DNA of 10,318 nucleotides from Verrucomicrobiota bacterium (GTDB taxonomy: Bacteria; Verrucomicrobiota; Verrucomicrobiia; Chthoniobacterales; UBA10450). A program made the position numbers and the translations under genes. Positions 1-5,912 of this stretch are shown here, piece after piece (the first letter of the stretch is position 1; every line of letters begins with the position of its first letter). The notes under the pieces were generated by a model that worked only from the letters and a program-made list of their open reading frames with translations, searched no databases and was not told where the DNA came from. The DNA is taken from contig QHON01000171.1 in assembly GCA_003218815.1 (NCBI GenBank), forward strand, positions 53,302 to 63,619, in the 5' to 3' direction.

Positions 1-251
1 GGCTTACTGCTGATTTCGGCGTGCCGCTCGAGCGCGATGATTGCCTCGTCCTTTACACCGACGGCGTGACGGAAGCGCTCAATACGGAAGGGGACGAATT
101 CGGTCTTGAGCGAACAATCGAGTCGGTCCGCGCCAGCGCGACCGACGGCGCCCAAGCGATTGTAAAGCAAGTCATCGATGACGTGCGTAATTTTACCGGT
201 TCGAATCCTCAAAACGACGACATCACTTTGATTGCCATCCGCAAAATATGA
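1..251 (+). CDS. SpoIIE/RsbU-type PP2C serine phosphatase, C-terminal end (5' end outside window)
   Basis: The reading frame is open from the window edge (first full codon at base 3) to the TGA at 249-251, so only about 82 C-terminal residues are seen. They carry the last conserved blocks of the PP2C-like SpoIIE domain: LYTDGVTEALN followed by a GDEFG-like segment, and the closing NDDITLIAIR, whose aspartates bind the metal ions in this family. Such phosphatases dephosphorylate anti-anti-sigma factors in partner-switching stress pathways. The sensor domain that would define the input signal lies outside the window. A GTG at 21 is internal, because coding similarity continues upstream of it. 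The stop overlaps the grpE start by 4 bp, which ties this gene to the chaperone genes. The family is secure; the target is unknown. Confidence 0.85.
   Translation, partial: LTADFGVPLERDDCLVLYTDGVTEALNTEGDEFGLERTIESVRASATDGAQAIVKQVIDDVRNFTGSNPQNDDITLIAIRKI
248..251 (+). other. ATGA stop/start overlap coupling the phosphatase to grpE
   Basis: The bases ATGA serve as the grpE start (ATG, 248-250) and the phosphatase stop (TGA, 249-251). The preceding bases (gcaaaat) hold no Shine-Dalgarno sequence, so grpE translation probably depends on ribosomes finishing the upstream gene. Confidence 0.8.
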
Positions 252-808
252 AAAAGGTTCCCGTAAATGAACAACCTCGAGAGTCGGAAAAAACGACATC
301 GCTAGGATCGACACCTTCATCCGCCACAGCCCCGCAACGAAGCGAATCAGAGGATCCGATGACCGGTTTGCAAGCCGACCTAGACCGGTTCCGCGATCTG
401 GCGCTGCGCAGCCAGGCCGACTTCGAGAATTACAAGAAGCGGTGTGCCCGCGAAAAAGAAGACGCAGTCAAATACGCGAATAGCTCATTGCTGGAACGGC
501 TGGTGGCGATCGTCGATAACTTCGAACTCGGTCTGGAAGCCGCTCGAGACGAAAGCGAACAGTCTCCAATTTATTCCGGGATGACTCTGGTTCTGAAACA
601 ACTCCGCGATTTCCTTGCAGAAAATGGATTGCAGGCAATCGAAGCCGAGGGAAAAAAATTCGATCCAAATCTGCACGAAGCGATTGCGCATGAACCGAGC
701 AGGTTCTCGGAAGGAACCGTTGTCCGCCAGACCCGCCGCGGTTATCGATTCAAGGACCGCTTATTGCGGCCGTCGAGCGTTGTCGTTTCATCAGGCCCGG
801 CTTCCTAA
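248..808 (+). CDS. grpE: Nucleotide exchange factor GrpE
   Basis: This 186-residue protein matches bacterial GrpE in length and layout. GrpE forms a dimer in the cytoplasm and releases ADP from DnaK, resetting the DnaK/DnaJ cycle. Residues 1-38 are a polar, low-complexity N-terminus rich in Ser, Glu and Pro. A long helical segment follows from about 40 to 120, with the typical block QADFENYKKR at 56-65 and then LLERLVAIVDNFE. The C-terminal beta domain carries FDPNLHEAI and the family signature VVRQTRRGYRFKDRLLRPS near the end. The start is the ATG in the ATGA overlap with the upstream phosphatase; no other start is better placed. dnaJ follows after 148 bp, while dnaK is not in the window. 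Confidence 0.97.
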   Translation: MKKVPVNEQPRESEKTTSLGSTPSSATAPQRSESEDPMTGLQADLDRFRDLALRSQADFENYKKRCAREKEDAVKYANSSLLERLVAIVDNFELGLEAARDESEQSPIYSGMTLVLKQLRDFLAENGLQAIEAEGKKFDPNLHEAIAHEPSRFSEGTVVRQTRRGYRFKDRLLRPSSVVVSSGPAS

Positions 809-819
809 AGACATAAGGT

Positions 820-850
820 TGTCATTCCGAGCGGAGTTGAGGAATCTCTC
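820..850 (+). repeat. Dispersed-repeat-like unit (GTCATTCCGAGC...GAGGAATCTC) between grpE and dnaJ
   Basis: The unit begins TGTCATTCCGAGCG and ends GAGGAATCTC. ATTCC (824-828) and GGAAT (841-845) form a short inverted repeat around a 12-base centre. I recognise the sequence as a form of a short repeat scattered between genes in many soil bacterial genomes. Only this one copy is visible here, so its repeat status rests on memory rather than on the window. It begins 12 bp after the grpE stop. Confidence 0.5.
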
Positions 851-911
851 ATTGTTATTGTCGATTTTCCCGATAATGAGCAAGACCATGGAGGCGAATA
901 AGAGTAAGAAT

Positions 912-932
912 TCTCCGGAGATCTCCGCGCGG
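912..932. repeat. Cluster of three palindromes upstream of dnaJ
   Basis: TCTCCGGAGA (912-921), GGAGATCTCC (917-926) and CCGCGCGG (925-932) are perfect palindromes that overlap one another, 25-45 bp before the dnaJ start. They could be a protein-binding site or part of the same repeat insertion as 820-850. No known heat-shock operator (such as CIRCE) is matched. Confidence 0.3.
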
Positions 933-956
933 CGCGTAATCTGCAGTTGAGAGAAA

Positions 957-2093
957 ATGGCCACGGCCAAACGCGATTATTACGAAGTTCTGGGCGTGGG
1001 GCGCAACGCCTCTGAGGAGGAGATCAAGCGCGCGTATCGCAAGCTCGCGGTCAAGTTTCATCCAGATAAAAATCCCAACGATCCTCATGCCGAGGAAAGG
1101 TTCAAGGAACTCGGCGAGGCATACGATGTCCTTATCGATCCGGATAAACACGCGGCCTACGATCGGTTTGGGCATGCAGCCTTTGCGCAAGGCGCCGGCT
1201 TCGGTGGTGGCGGTTTTCACGATCCATTCGACATTTTCCGTGAAGTCTTTGGCGGAGGCGGAATCGGCGGCGGAATTTTCGAGACGTTCTTCGGCGGTGG
1301 GGGGCGCGCCGAAGATCGACAACGTGGCTCCGATTTGCGTTACGACATGGAGATCAAGCTTGAGGAGGCGGCGTTCGGCGTCGAAAAAGAGATTGAAATC
1401 GCGAAACTCGACACCTGCGATAAATGCCAGGGCAGCGGTGCTCAGCCCGGTTCCCGCACGATTAGCTGCCCCACGTGTGGTGGGCGCGGTCAGGTAATCA
1501 GCTCGCGCGGTTTTTTTCAAGTTTCACAAACCTGTCCCCGCTGCCGCGGAGCTGGGCAGATAATCGAAAAACCGTGTCGGCAATGCCACGGTGAAGGACG
1601 CGTGGAGAAACTGGGTCGCGTTAAATTAAAGATCCCGGCTGGAATCAGGGAGGGCGCACGGCTGCGCTCCTCACATAACGGCGAGGCTGGTATTCGCGGT
1701 GCTCCGCAGGGTGATCTTTACGTTGTTGTTCACATCAGGGAACACAAGATCTTCGAGCGTGAAGACGACAATCTTTATTGCGAAGTTCCGATTCCGTTTT
1801 CGGTCGCGGCCTTGGGAGGTCAGGTCGACGTGCCGACTCTTGAAGGTAAAGCGCATTTAAAGGTGCCCGCCGGCACCCAAAGCGGACAAATATTCAAGCT
1901 GCGCGGTAGAGGTATCGTCCACCTCAATGGGGCTGATCGCGGCGACTTGCTCGTGCGCTTACTCGTGGAGGTGCCATCGCGTTTGAATCCGGAACAACGG
2001 CACAAGCTCGAGGAATTCGCTGCGCTTTGCGGTGAGGAAAACACGCCCATACGTAAGAGTTTCTTCGAACGCGCAAAAGAATTCTTCAAATAA
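957..2093 (+). CDS. dnaJ: Molecular chaperone DnaJ (type I J-protein)
   Basis: This 378-residue protein has the full type I Hsp40 architecture. The J-domain (about 6-72) has its HPD motif at residues 35-37, which stimulates the DnaK ATPase. A Gly/Phe-rich linker (about 78-118) contains a DIF segment. The zinc domain has four CxxCxGxG repeats with cysteine pairs at 154/157, 171/174, 193/196 and 207/210. Two C-terminal substrate-binding domains and a short tail ending KEFFK follow. All eight zinc-ligand cysteines are present, so it should be active. The ATG at 957 gives the standard N-terminus ([10 protein letters not shown]); the upstream ribosome site is weak (gagagaaa). It works with GrpE, encoded just upstream, and with a DnaK encoded elsewhere. 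The following lyase gene starts 55 bp after its stop. Confidence 0.98.
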   Translation: MATAKRDYYEVLGVGRNASEEEIKRAYRKLAVKFHPDKNPNDPHAEERFKELGEAYDVLIDPDKHAAYDRFGHAAFAQGAGFGGGGFHDPFDIFREVFGGGGIGGGIFETFFGGGGRAEDRQRGSDLRYDMEIKLEEAAFGVEKEIEIAKLDTCDKCQGSGAQPGSRTISCPTCGGRGQVISSRGFFQVSQTCPRCRGAGQIIEKPCRQCHGEGRVEKLGRVKLKIPAGIREGARLRSSHNGEAGIRGAPQGDLYVVVHIREHKIFEREDDNLYCEVPIPFSVAALGGQVDVPTLEGKAHLKVPAGTQSGQIFKLRGRGIVHLNGADRGDLLVRLLVEVPSRLNPEQRHKLEEFAALCGEENTPIRKSFFERAKEFFK

Positions 2094-2110
2094 AGGGAGA
2101 AAAAAGACGA

Positions 2111-2167
2111 GTGGAAGATCGCCCGACCATTCTTCGCCTGGCACTACGATGCCTAACGAGACCGTAA
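2111..2167 (+). other. Possible 18-codon leader ORF overlapping the start of the lyase gene
   Basis: A purine-rich stretch AAAGGGAGA (2092-2100) would be a good ribosome site, but it lies about 48 bases from the lyase ATG at 2149 and only 10 bases from a GTG at 2111. That GTG opens 18 codons in another frame, closed by TAA at 2165-2167, inside the lyase coding region. It may be a leader peptide that couples translation. A chance arrangement is equally possible, and the peptide resembles nothing I know. Confidence 0.2.
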
Positions 2168-3024
2168 AGCTGATCGAATGCCCCCGCGATGCGTGGCAGG
2201 GTCTCAAGAGACTAATCCCTACGGAAGTGAAGGCACAGTATTTGCGCGCGCTTATCGAGGCCGGATTTAAGCATATTGATGCCGTAAGCTTTGTCTCTCC
2301 AAGGGCCGTGCCACAGATGGCCGATAGCGAAAAGGTGCTGAAGCAACTCAATGCGCCAGACGATGTCGAAATCATCGGCATTGTAGTAAATGAGAAGGGC
2401 GCGGAACGCGCCACCGCAACCGGGACCGTGACAACGCTCGGTTATCCCCATTCGATCTCTGAGACGTTTCTACGCAAGAACCAGAACCGGTCGCGCGAGG
2501 AGAGTTACAAAATTCTGACGCGGATCAAAAAGAAAGCTGACGAATCGGGATGTCACATGGTGGTCTATATCTCCATGGCTTTCGGGAATCCGTACGGCGA
2601 TCCGTGGGATGAAGACAAGGTGCGCCAGGCAATGGAGGAAATAGCCAAGCTCGAGATCCGATCCATCTCGCTCGCGGATACCGTTGGCCTCGCCACCCCA
2701 AACCTGATCGGTCGGGTGGTTCGTTCAGTGATGGCCGACTACGGCAGGTATGACATCGGTGTCCATATGCACAGCACACACAGCGATGCTTCAACCAAAG
2801 TACTTGCTGCTTACGACGCCGGTTGTCGCCGCATTGATTCGGCCATCGGTGGCCTCGGCGGATGTCCGTTCGCACAGGATGCGCTCGTTGGGAATATTGC
2901 GACGGAGAGCGTGATCGCGGCGCTTCAGAAACGTGGCGTGGCGCTGCCGGTAGGCAAGGGGCTGGAAAGCGTACTGGCGATAAATGCGGATATCTCCGCC
3001 AAGTACGAGAGCGAAGATACGTAA
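2149..3024 (+). CDS. HMG-CoA-lyase-like protein (DRE-TIM / pyruvate carboxyltransferase superfamily)
   Basis: This 291-residue TIM-barrel enzyme is close in length to hydroxymethylglutaryl-CoA lyases, which split HMG-CoA to acetyl-CoA and acetoacetate in leucine breakdown. Catalytic landmarks align with human HMGCL: PRD (R13, D14), FVSP at 48-51, SLADT with D177, the metal-binding HxH (H206, H208), and GLGGCP with the active-site cysteine C239, followed by GNIATE (N249). Three differences stand out. The usual Glu before the SFVSP block (human E72) is Asp44. PRDGLQ-type sequence is PRDAWQ. The loop from the cysteine to the asparagine is one residue longer (10 rather than 9 positions). The ATG at 2149 gives a natural N-terminus (MPNETVKLIE); the frame stays open back into dnaJ, but no start codon lies between. 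No other leucine-pathway gene is nearby, so the true substrate is uncertain. Confidence 0.85.
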   Translation: MPNETVKLIECPRDAWQGLKRLIPTEVKAQYLRALIEAGFKHIDAVSFVSPRAVPQMADSEKVLKQLNAPDDVEIIGIVVNEKGAERATATGTVTTLGYPHSISETFLRKNQNRSREESYKILTRIKKKADESGCHMVVYISMAFGNPYGDPWDEDKVRQAMEEIAKLEIRSISLADTVGLATPNLIGRVVRSVMADYGRYDIGVHMHSTHSDASTKVLAAYDAGCRRIDSAIGGLGGCPFAQDALVGNIATESVIAALQKRGVALPVGKGLESVLAINADISAKYESEDT

Positions 3025-3042
3025 TAAAGCCTCCGATACACT

Positions 3043-3102
3043 GTTTTAAAATTCCTAGCGCGTCGATGTTTTTTTCTGGACCTAAAGATTGAATTCTAAA
3101 AC
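3043..3102. repeat. Imperfect 12-bp inverted repeat with a T7 tract, upstream of rsmE
   Basis: GTTTTAAAATTC (3043-3054) and GAATTCTAAAAC (3091-3102) pair at 11 of 12 positions around 36 bases that include seven Ts (3069-3075). This fills most of the 86-bp gap between the lyase and rsmE, ending 8 bp before the rsmE start. It is AT-rich against its surroundings and could be a regulator site or a structured leader. No GC-rich stem precedes the T-tract, so it is not a standard terminator. Confidence 0.35.
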
Positions 3103-3110
3103 TTGCCGCC

Positions 3111-3857
3111 ATGCACCGCTTCTATGTCTCGCCGGAGAATTGGAATCCTGACGCGCTCGCGTTGAGCGGATCAGAAGCGCACCATGCCCGCGATGTCTTG
3201 CGGACGAAGCACGGGCAGAAGCTCGTTCTCTTTAACGGACTCGGGCACGAAATTACTGCTGAGATTATCGATTCTAGCGGCGATGAAATTCAATTGCGCA
3301 AATTACACGAGGCGGAAACCCCGCCGTTGCGCCGTCGAATCATTCTCGGGCAAGCGATTCCAAAGGGAAAAAACATGGAGTTGATCGTGCAGAAGGCGGT
3401 CGAGATCGGGGCAGCCGAGATTGCGCCGATCATTTCCGATCGCACGATCGTACGGGTCGATCCGGAAAGTGCCGCGCAGAAACAGACGAAATGGCAACAG
3501 ATTGCGATCGAGGCAGCCAAGCAATGCGGACAGAATTGGCTACCACGCGTTCACGCCCCGCGCAGGCTCGGAGAGTTTTTTGCGACCTCTGAGACATTCG
3601 ATCTGCACTTGGTCGGCTCGCTTCAGCCCGGTGCGCAACATTTGAAAAGAATCCTCGCTGATTACTCTAGCGAACATCAACACCTTCCCGAGAGCGTATT
3701 GATGCTTATCGGGCCGGAAGGCGATTTCACGCCGGCGGAGCTTACGCTCGCCCGCCGCCATGAGTGCTACCCCATCACATTGGGACCGATTATTCTACGA
3801 GTGGAGACCGCCGCCATTTATTGTCTGAGCGTTCTCTCCTACGAATTGTTAACGTAG
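3111..3857 (+). CDS. rsmE: 16S rRNA (uracil1498-N3)-methyltransferase RsmE
   Basis: This 248-residue protein has the length and N-terminus (MHRFYV) of RsmE, which methylates N3 of U1498 in the decoding centre of the 30S subunit using S-adenosylmethionine. The first ~70 residues form the PUA-like RNA-binding domain (SGSEAHHARDVLR). The SPOUT domain follows, with GQAIPKGKNMELIVQKAVEIG in the middle and the knot motifs IGPEGDFTPAE (200-210) and LGPIILRVETA (224-234). In the last motif the first Arg of the usual LGxRILRxETA is Ile227, while R230, E232 and T233 are kept. Two stop codons (TAG TAG) end the gene. No clear Shine-Dalgarno sequence precedes the ATG. It lies downstream of dnaJ, as in the Firmicutes dnaJ-prmA-rsmE order, and converges on the greA-like gene. 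Confidence 0.95.
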   Translation: MHRFYVSPENWNPDALALSGSEAHHARDVLRTKHGQKLVLFNGLGHEITAEIIDSSGDEIQLRKLHEAETPPLRRRIILGQAIPKGKNMELIVQKAVEIGAAEIAPIISDRTIVRVDPESAAQKQTKWQQIAIEAAKQCGQNWLPRVHAPRRLGEFFATSETFDLHLVGSLQPGAQHLKRILADYSSEHQHLPESVLMLIGPEGDFTPAELTLARRHECYPITLGPIILRVETAAIYCLSVLSYELLT

Positions 3858-3904
3858 TAGCTCTTCCGCAAAGAATTAGCATAATCTTCGGTGGCCTGAC
3901 CGAG

Positions 3905-3924
3905 TCAGCGAAATCATTCGCTGA
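3905..3924. terminator. Hairpin between convergent rsmE and greA-like genes
   Basis: TCAGCGAA (3905-3912) and TTCGCTGA (3917-3924) form a perfect 8-bp stem with a 4-base loop. The minus-strand stop codon of the greA-like gene (TCA at 3914-3916 on the plus strand) starts in the loop. A 9-bp inverted repeat overlaps it: ACCGAGTCA (3899-3907) with TGACTCGGT (3965-3973). The place, between converging genes, suits a two-way transcription end. No T-run follows on either strand, so it is not a textbook intrinsic terminator. Confidence 0.4.
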
Positions 3925-5806
3925 TCGCCACTTCGATGGCAGGCGTTTCTCTAACAGCCGCGGTTGACTCGGTCTTGTCCGGCGGCACGGGGTTGATTGA
4001 CACAATTGCAAATTGAGCGGTGTCGTGATCAGTGTTGAGGGAGATGACTTCGCCAAGCTTGTGCCCGAGCAGCGTCTGAGCGATCGCTGTTTGGTACGAA
4101 ATAATGTGTCGATCGGGGTCGCCGTCCCACGCGCCTAGGATTGTGTAGGTCTCCTCTTTGCTCGAATCGAGAGAGCGCAACGTGACGACCGTGCCGATCG
4201 AGACGAGCGATGTGTCCGCCTTCTCAAAAGAGGTCCCCCGCGCGTTGTGCAGCATTTGTTCGAGTTCGGCTTTGCGGCGCATCAACACGCTTTGCATTTG
4301 TTTCGCTGCTTTGAATTCAAAATTCTCGCTGAGATCGCCATAGGACCTTGCGATCGCGATTTCCTTGGTGTTCTCTGGAATTTTGGTTTTCACGAGCGCT
4401 TCGTATTCGCCTTTACGTCTTTCGAGGCTGCTCCACGAAACGATTAGAGGCGGAGCCTTTTCCTGTGCTTGTGCGGCTGTGATCATGCCTTCCAGTCCTG
4501 GATAAACTTTGACGATTCGCCCCAGGAGCGAGCGTTTCGTTAACTCGTCAAACAATGGGCTGAGCTGAAGCCGTCGGATCGTATCGCGGGCGACCCCGAT
4601 ATCGCCATTTGCAAATATCTCTCCAACTAATTGTCGATCCTCAACAAGCGCGCGATGCAACTTGCTGCCACGACCAGGGGCATTGCGCTGTTCGCGTTCC
4701 AGTGCCGCCAAAATCGCGCCAAGTAATTCCGGCTTGATCAGGTCGCTCCAGCTCTCCCGTTCGCTGCATAACCAAACCAGCATCTCGCTCGTGGCGGAAT
4801 GTTCGCGAATACTGCGTTCGAGCATTGTTTTCACTTCCGCGTGTTGCCCCGCGTCGCCAAACACGCGCGCTATTTGCGCAATCATGCGACCGTGACTTCC
4901 CTGCATCAATTGCAAAGCGCGCTCAGTCCAGCGAGGGCCGAGCACGGTTGGCAGTGCTTGCAAAACCTTTTTCTCTTTTGCCGCCGGCAATTTCGGCAAG
5001 ATCGACATCAAACGTTTCTCTTCATCAAGGATCAATTTTGAAAGTGTTAAACCAATGTGCGTTGTGCGGAGCAGGGGGACGCGCTCGAGTAAATCGTCGC
5101 GCGCGATGATTAGCTCGAAGGCGAGCTCGGGATGCATTTTCTGGTTGCGCGCCGCCACGTTCTCGATCGACGTGACGATCAGCTGCAGTTGTTTTTCGGA
5201 ACCTTTAAATTGCTGGTGAAATTTTATGATTTGCTCGAGCGCCGCGATTTGCTCTTTCGGCTGCCGCGCCTTGTTGAAAGAAGCAATTAGCTCGTCAGTG
5301 TGCGACACACCTTCGCCGCGCAGTTGGATTAAATCGGTCTTTTTCGCAGGAACCGAGAAAGCGCCGCTTGCTTTGAGCAATTTCTTCGTGGATTCCCACC
5401 AGCGTTTCCATTCTGCTTCGGTGAAAACGTCGCCTACCAGCCATTCGCTGATTTGTGCGACCGTTGCCTGTCCGCTGAAACTCTCGACAATGCTGCGTAC
5501 CACCGCCACGGGATCTTCCGTAGCGAGTTTCTTGATCGATACCAGGTCGTTTGCCTTGCGGACCAGGAAATGTTCGGGTGAGAGTGACGTAAGATTTTCC
5601 GCCGCGTACTGGACCTGCATGGGATGCGATTTCTTGCCTGCAAAGTCGATCAGGATCTGATTGAGGAGAAGGTTCCACTCGGTCACGCGACCGAATCCCC
5701 AGCTTTTGTGCAAGCAAAACGTCCCCGGCTTCAATTTTTCCAGCTGCTCGGCGCCCTTTGCACTGAGCTTTCTCGATTCAACAAGTTTCTCCAGCTCCGG
5801 CTCCAT
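3914..5806 (-). CDS. greA: GreA/GreB-family transcription elongation factor with long PVC-type N-terminal extension
   Basis: This 630-residue protein is about four times the length of ordinary GreA (about 158). Its C-terminal part, from about 455 to 608, is a complete GreA: a coiled-coil hairpin with the tip motif GDLSEN (490-495), whose acidic residues D491 and E494 match those that reach the RNA polymerase active site to trigger cleavage of backtracked RNA, then an FKBP-like domain (VSIGTVVTLR to GEVISL) and a ~25-residue tail. The first ~450 residues start with a small basic domain containing KSWGFGRVTEW and EHFLVRK, then a mostly helical, repeat-like region. Chlamydial GreA proteins have a similar long extension, as I recall, so this looks like a PVC-group form rather than a local fusion. 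The ATG at 5806 follows a plausible promoter. Confidence 0.9.
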   Translation of the reverse strand: MEPELEKLVESRKLSAKGAEQLEKLKPGTFCLHKSWGFGRVTEWNLLLNQILIDFAGKKSHPMQVQYAAENLTSLSPEHFLVRKANDLVSIKKLATEDPVAVVRSIVESFSGQATVAQISEWLVGDVFTEAEWKRWWESTKKLLKASGAFSVPAKKTDLIQLRGEGVSHTDELIASFNKARQPKEQIAALEQIIKFHQQFKGSEKQLQLIVTSIENVAARNQKMHPELAFELIIARDDLLERVPLLRTTHIGLTLSKLILDEEKRLMSILPKLPAAKEKKVLQALPTVLGPRWTERALQLMQGSHGRMIAQIARVFGDAGQHAEVKTMLERSIREHSATSEMLVWLCSERESWSDLIKPELLGAILAALEREQRNAPGRGSKLHRALVEDRQLVGEIFANGDIGVARDTIRRLQLSPLFDELTKRSLLGRIVKVYPGLEGMITAAQAQEKAPPLIVSWSSLERRKGEYEALVKTKIPENTKEIAIARSYGDLSENFEFKAAKQMQSVLMRRKAELEQMLHNARGTSFEKADTSLVSIGTVVTLRSLDSSKEETYTILGAWDGDPDRHIISYQTAIAQTLLGHKLGEVISLNTDHDTAQFAIVSINPVPPDKTESTAAVRETPAIEVAISE

Positions 5807-5857
5807 GCGAATCGCACAAACTACGATGAAGAATTTGCTTAGCGAGAGAAAACTCTG

Positions 5858-5885
5858 ATTACAGGGCGTTTGCGATTGCGGTAAA
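5858..5885 (-). promoter_or_regulatory. Putative sigma-70-type promoter for the greA-like gene
   Basis: On the minus strand TTTACC (5885 to 5880, 4 of 6 to TTGACA) and TGTAAT (5863 to 5858, 5 of 6 to TATAAT) are 16 bp apart. Transcription would begin near 5851, giving a leader of about 45 bases before the ATG at 5806. This is a sequence match only. Confidence 0.4.
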
Positions 5886-5892
5886 GCGCCTG
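5862..5892. repeat. Imperfect dyad overlapping the greA-like promoter and the alx-like leader
   Basis: CAGGGCGTTT (5862-5871) and AAAGCGCCTG (5883-5892) face each other across 11 bases. As DNA arms they match at 7 of 10 positions. As RNA they pair over 9 bases if two single G bulges are allowed. The dyad covers the -35 to -10 span of the minus-strand promoter, so it could be an operator; alternatively it is a leader hairpin ahead of the GTG at 5913. Confidence 0.3.
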
Positions 5893-5912
5893 TCGTGAAA
5901 CGCTAGCGCCCC

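Noticed and set aside
855..1520. Open minus-strand frame of 221 codons overlapping dnaJ
   Set aside because: It is antisense to the J-domain and zinc region of dnaJ and encodes no recognisable domain.
2032..2148. N-terminal extension of the lyase into dnaJ
   Set aside because: The frame is open back to an ATG at 2032, but those 39 codons overlap dnaJ and the intergenic ribosome site, are polar and unlike the family, and the ATG at 2149 gives a normal N-terminus.
3069..3075. T7 tract as an intrinsic terminator after the lyase gene
   Set aside because: No GC-rich stem lies directly before it; the only pairing in the gap places the Ts in the loop.
3888..3903. TCGGT/ACCGA hairpin as an rsmE terminator
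   Set aside because: The stem is only 5 bp with a 6-base loop and no T-run; the hairpin at 3905-3924 is much stronger.
5807..5912. yybP-ykoY Mn2+ riboswitch upstream of the alx-like gene
   Set aside because: I looked for it because E. coli alx has one. The gap is only 106 bp, is shared with a divergent promoter, and shows no arrangement I can match to that riboswitch.
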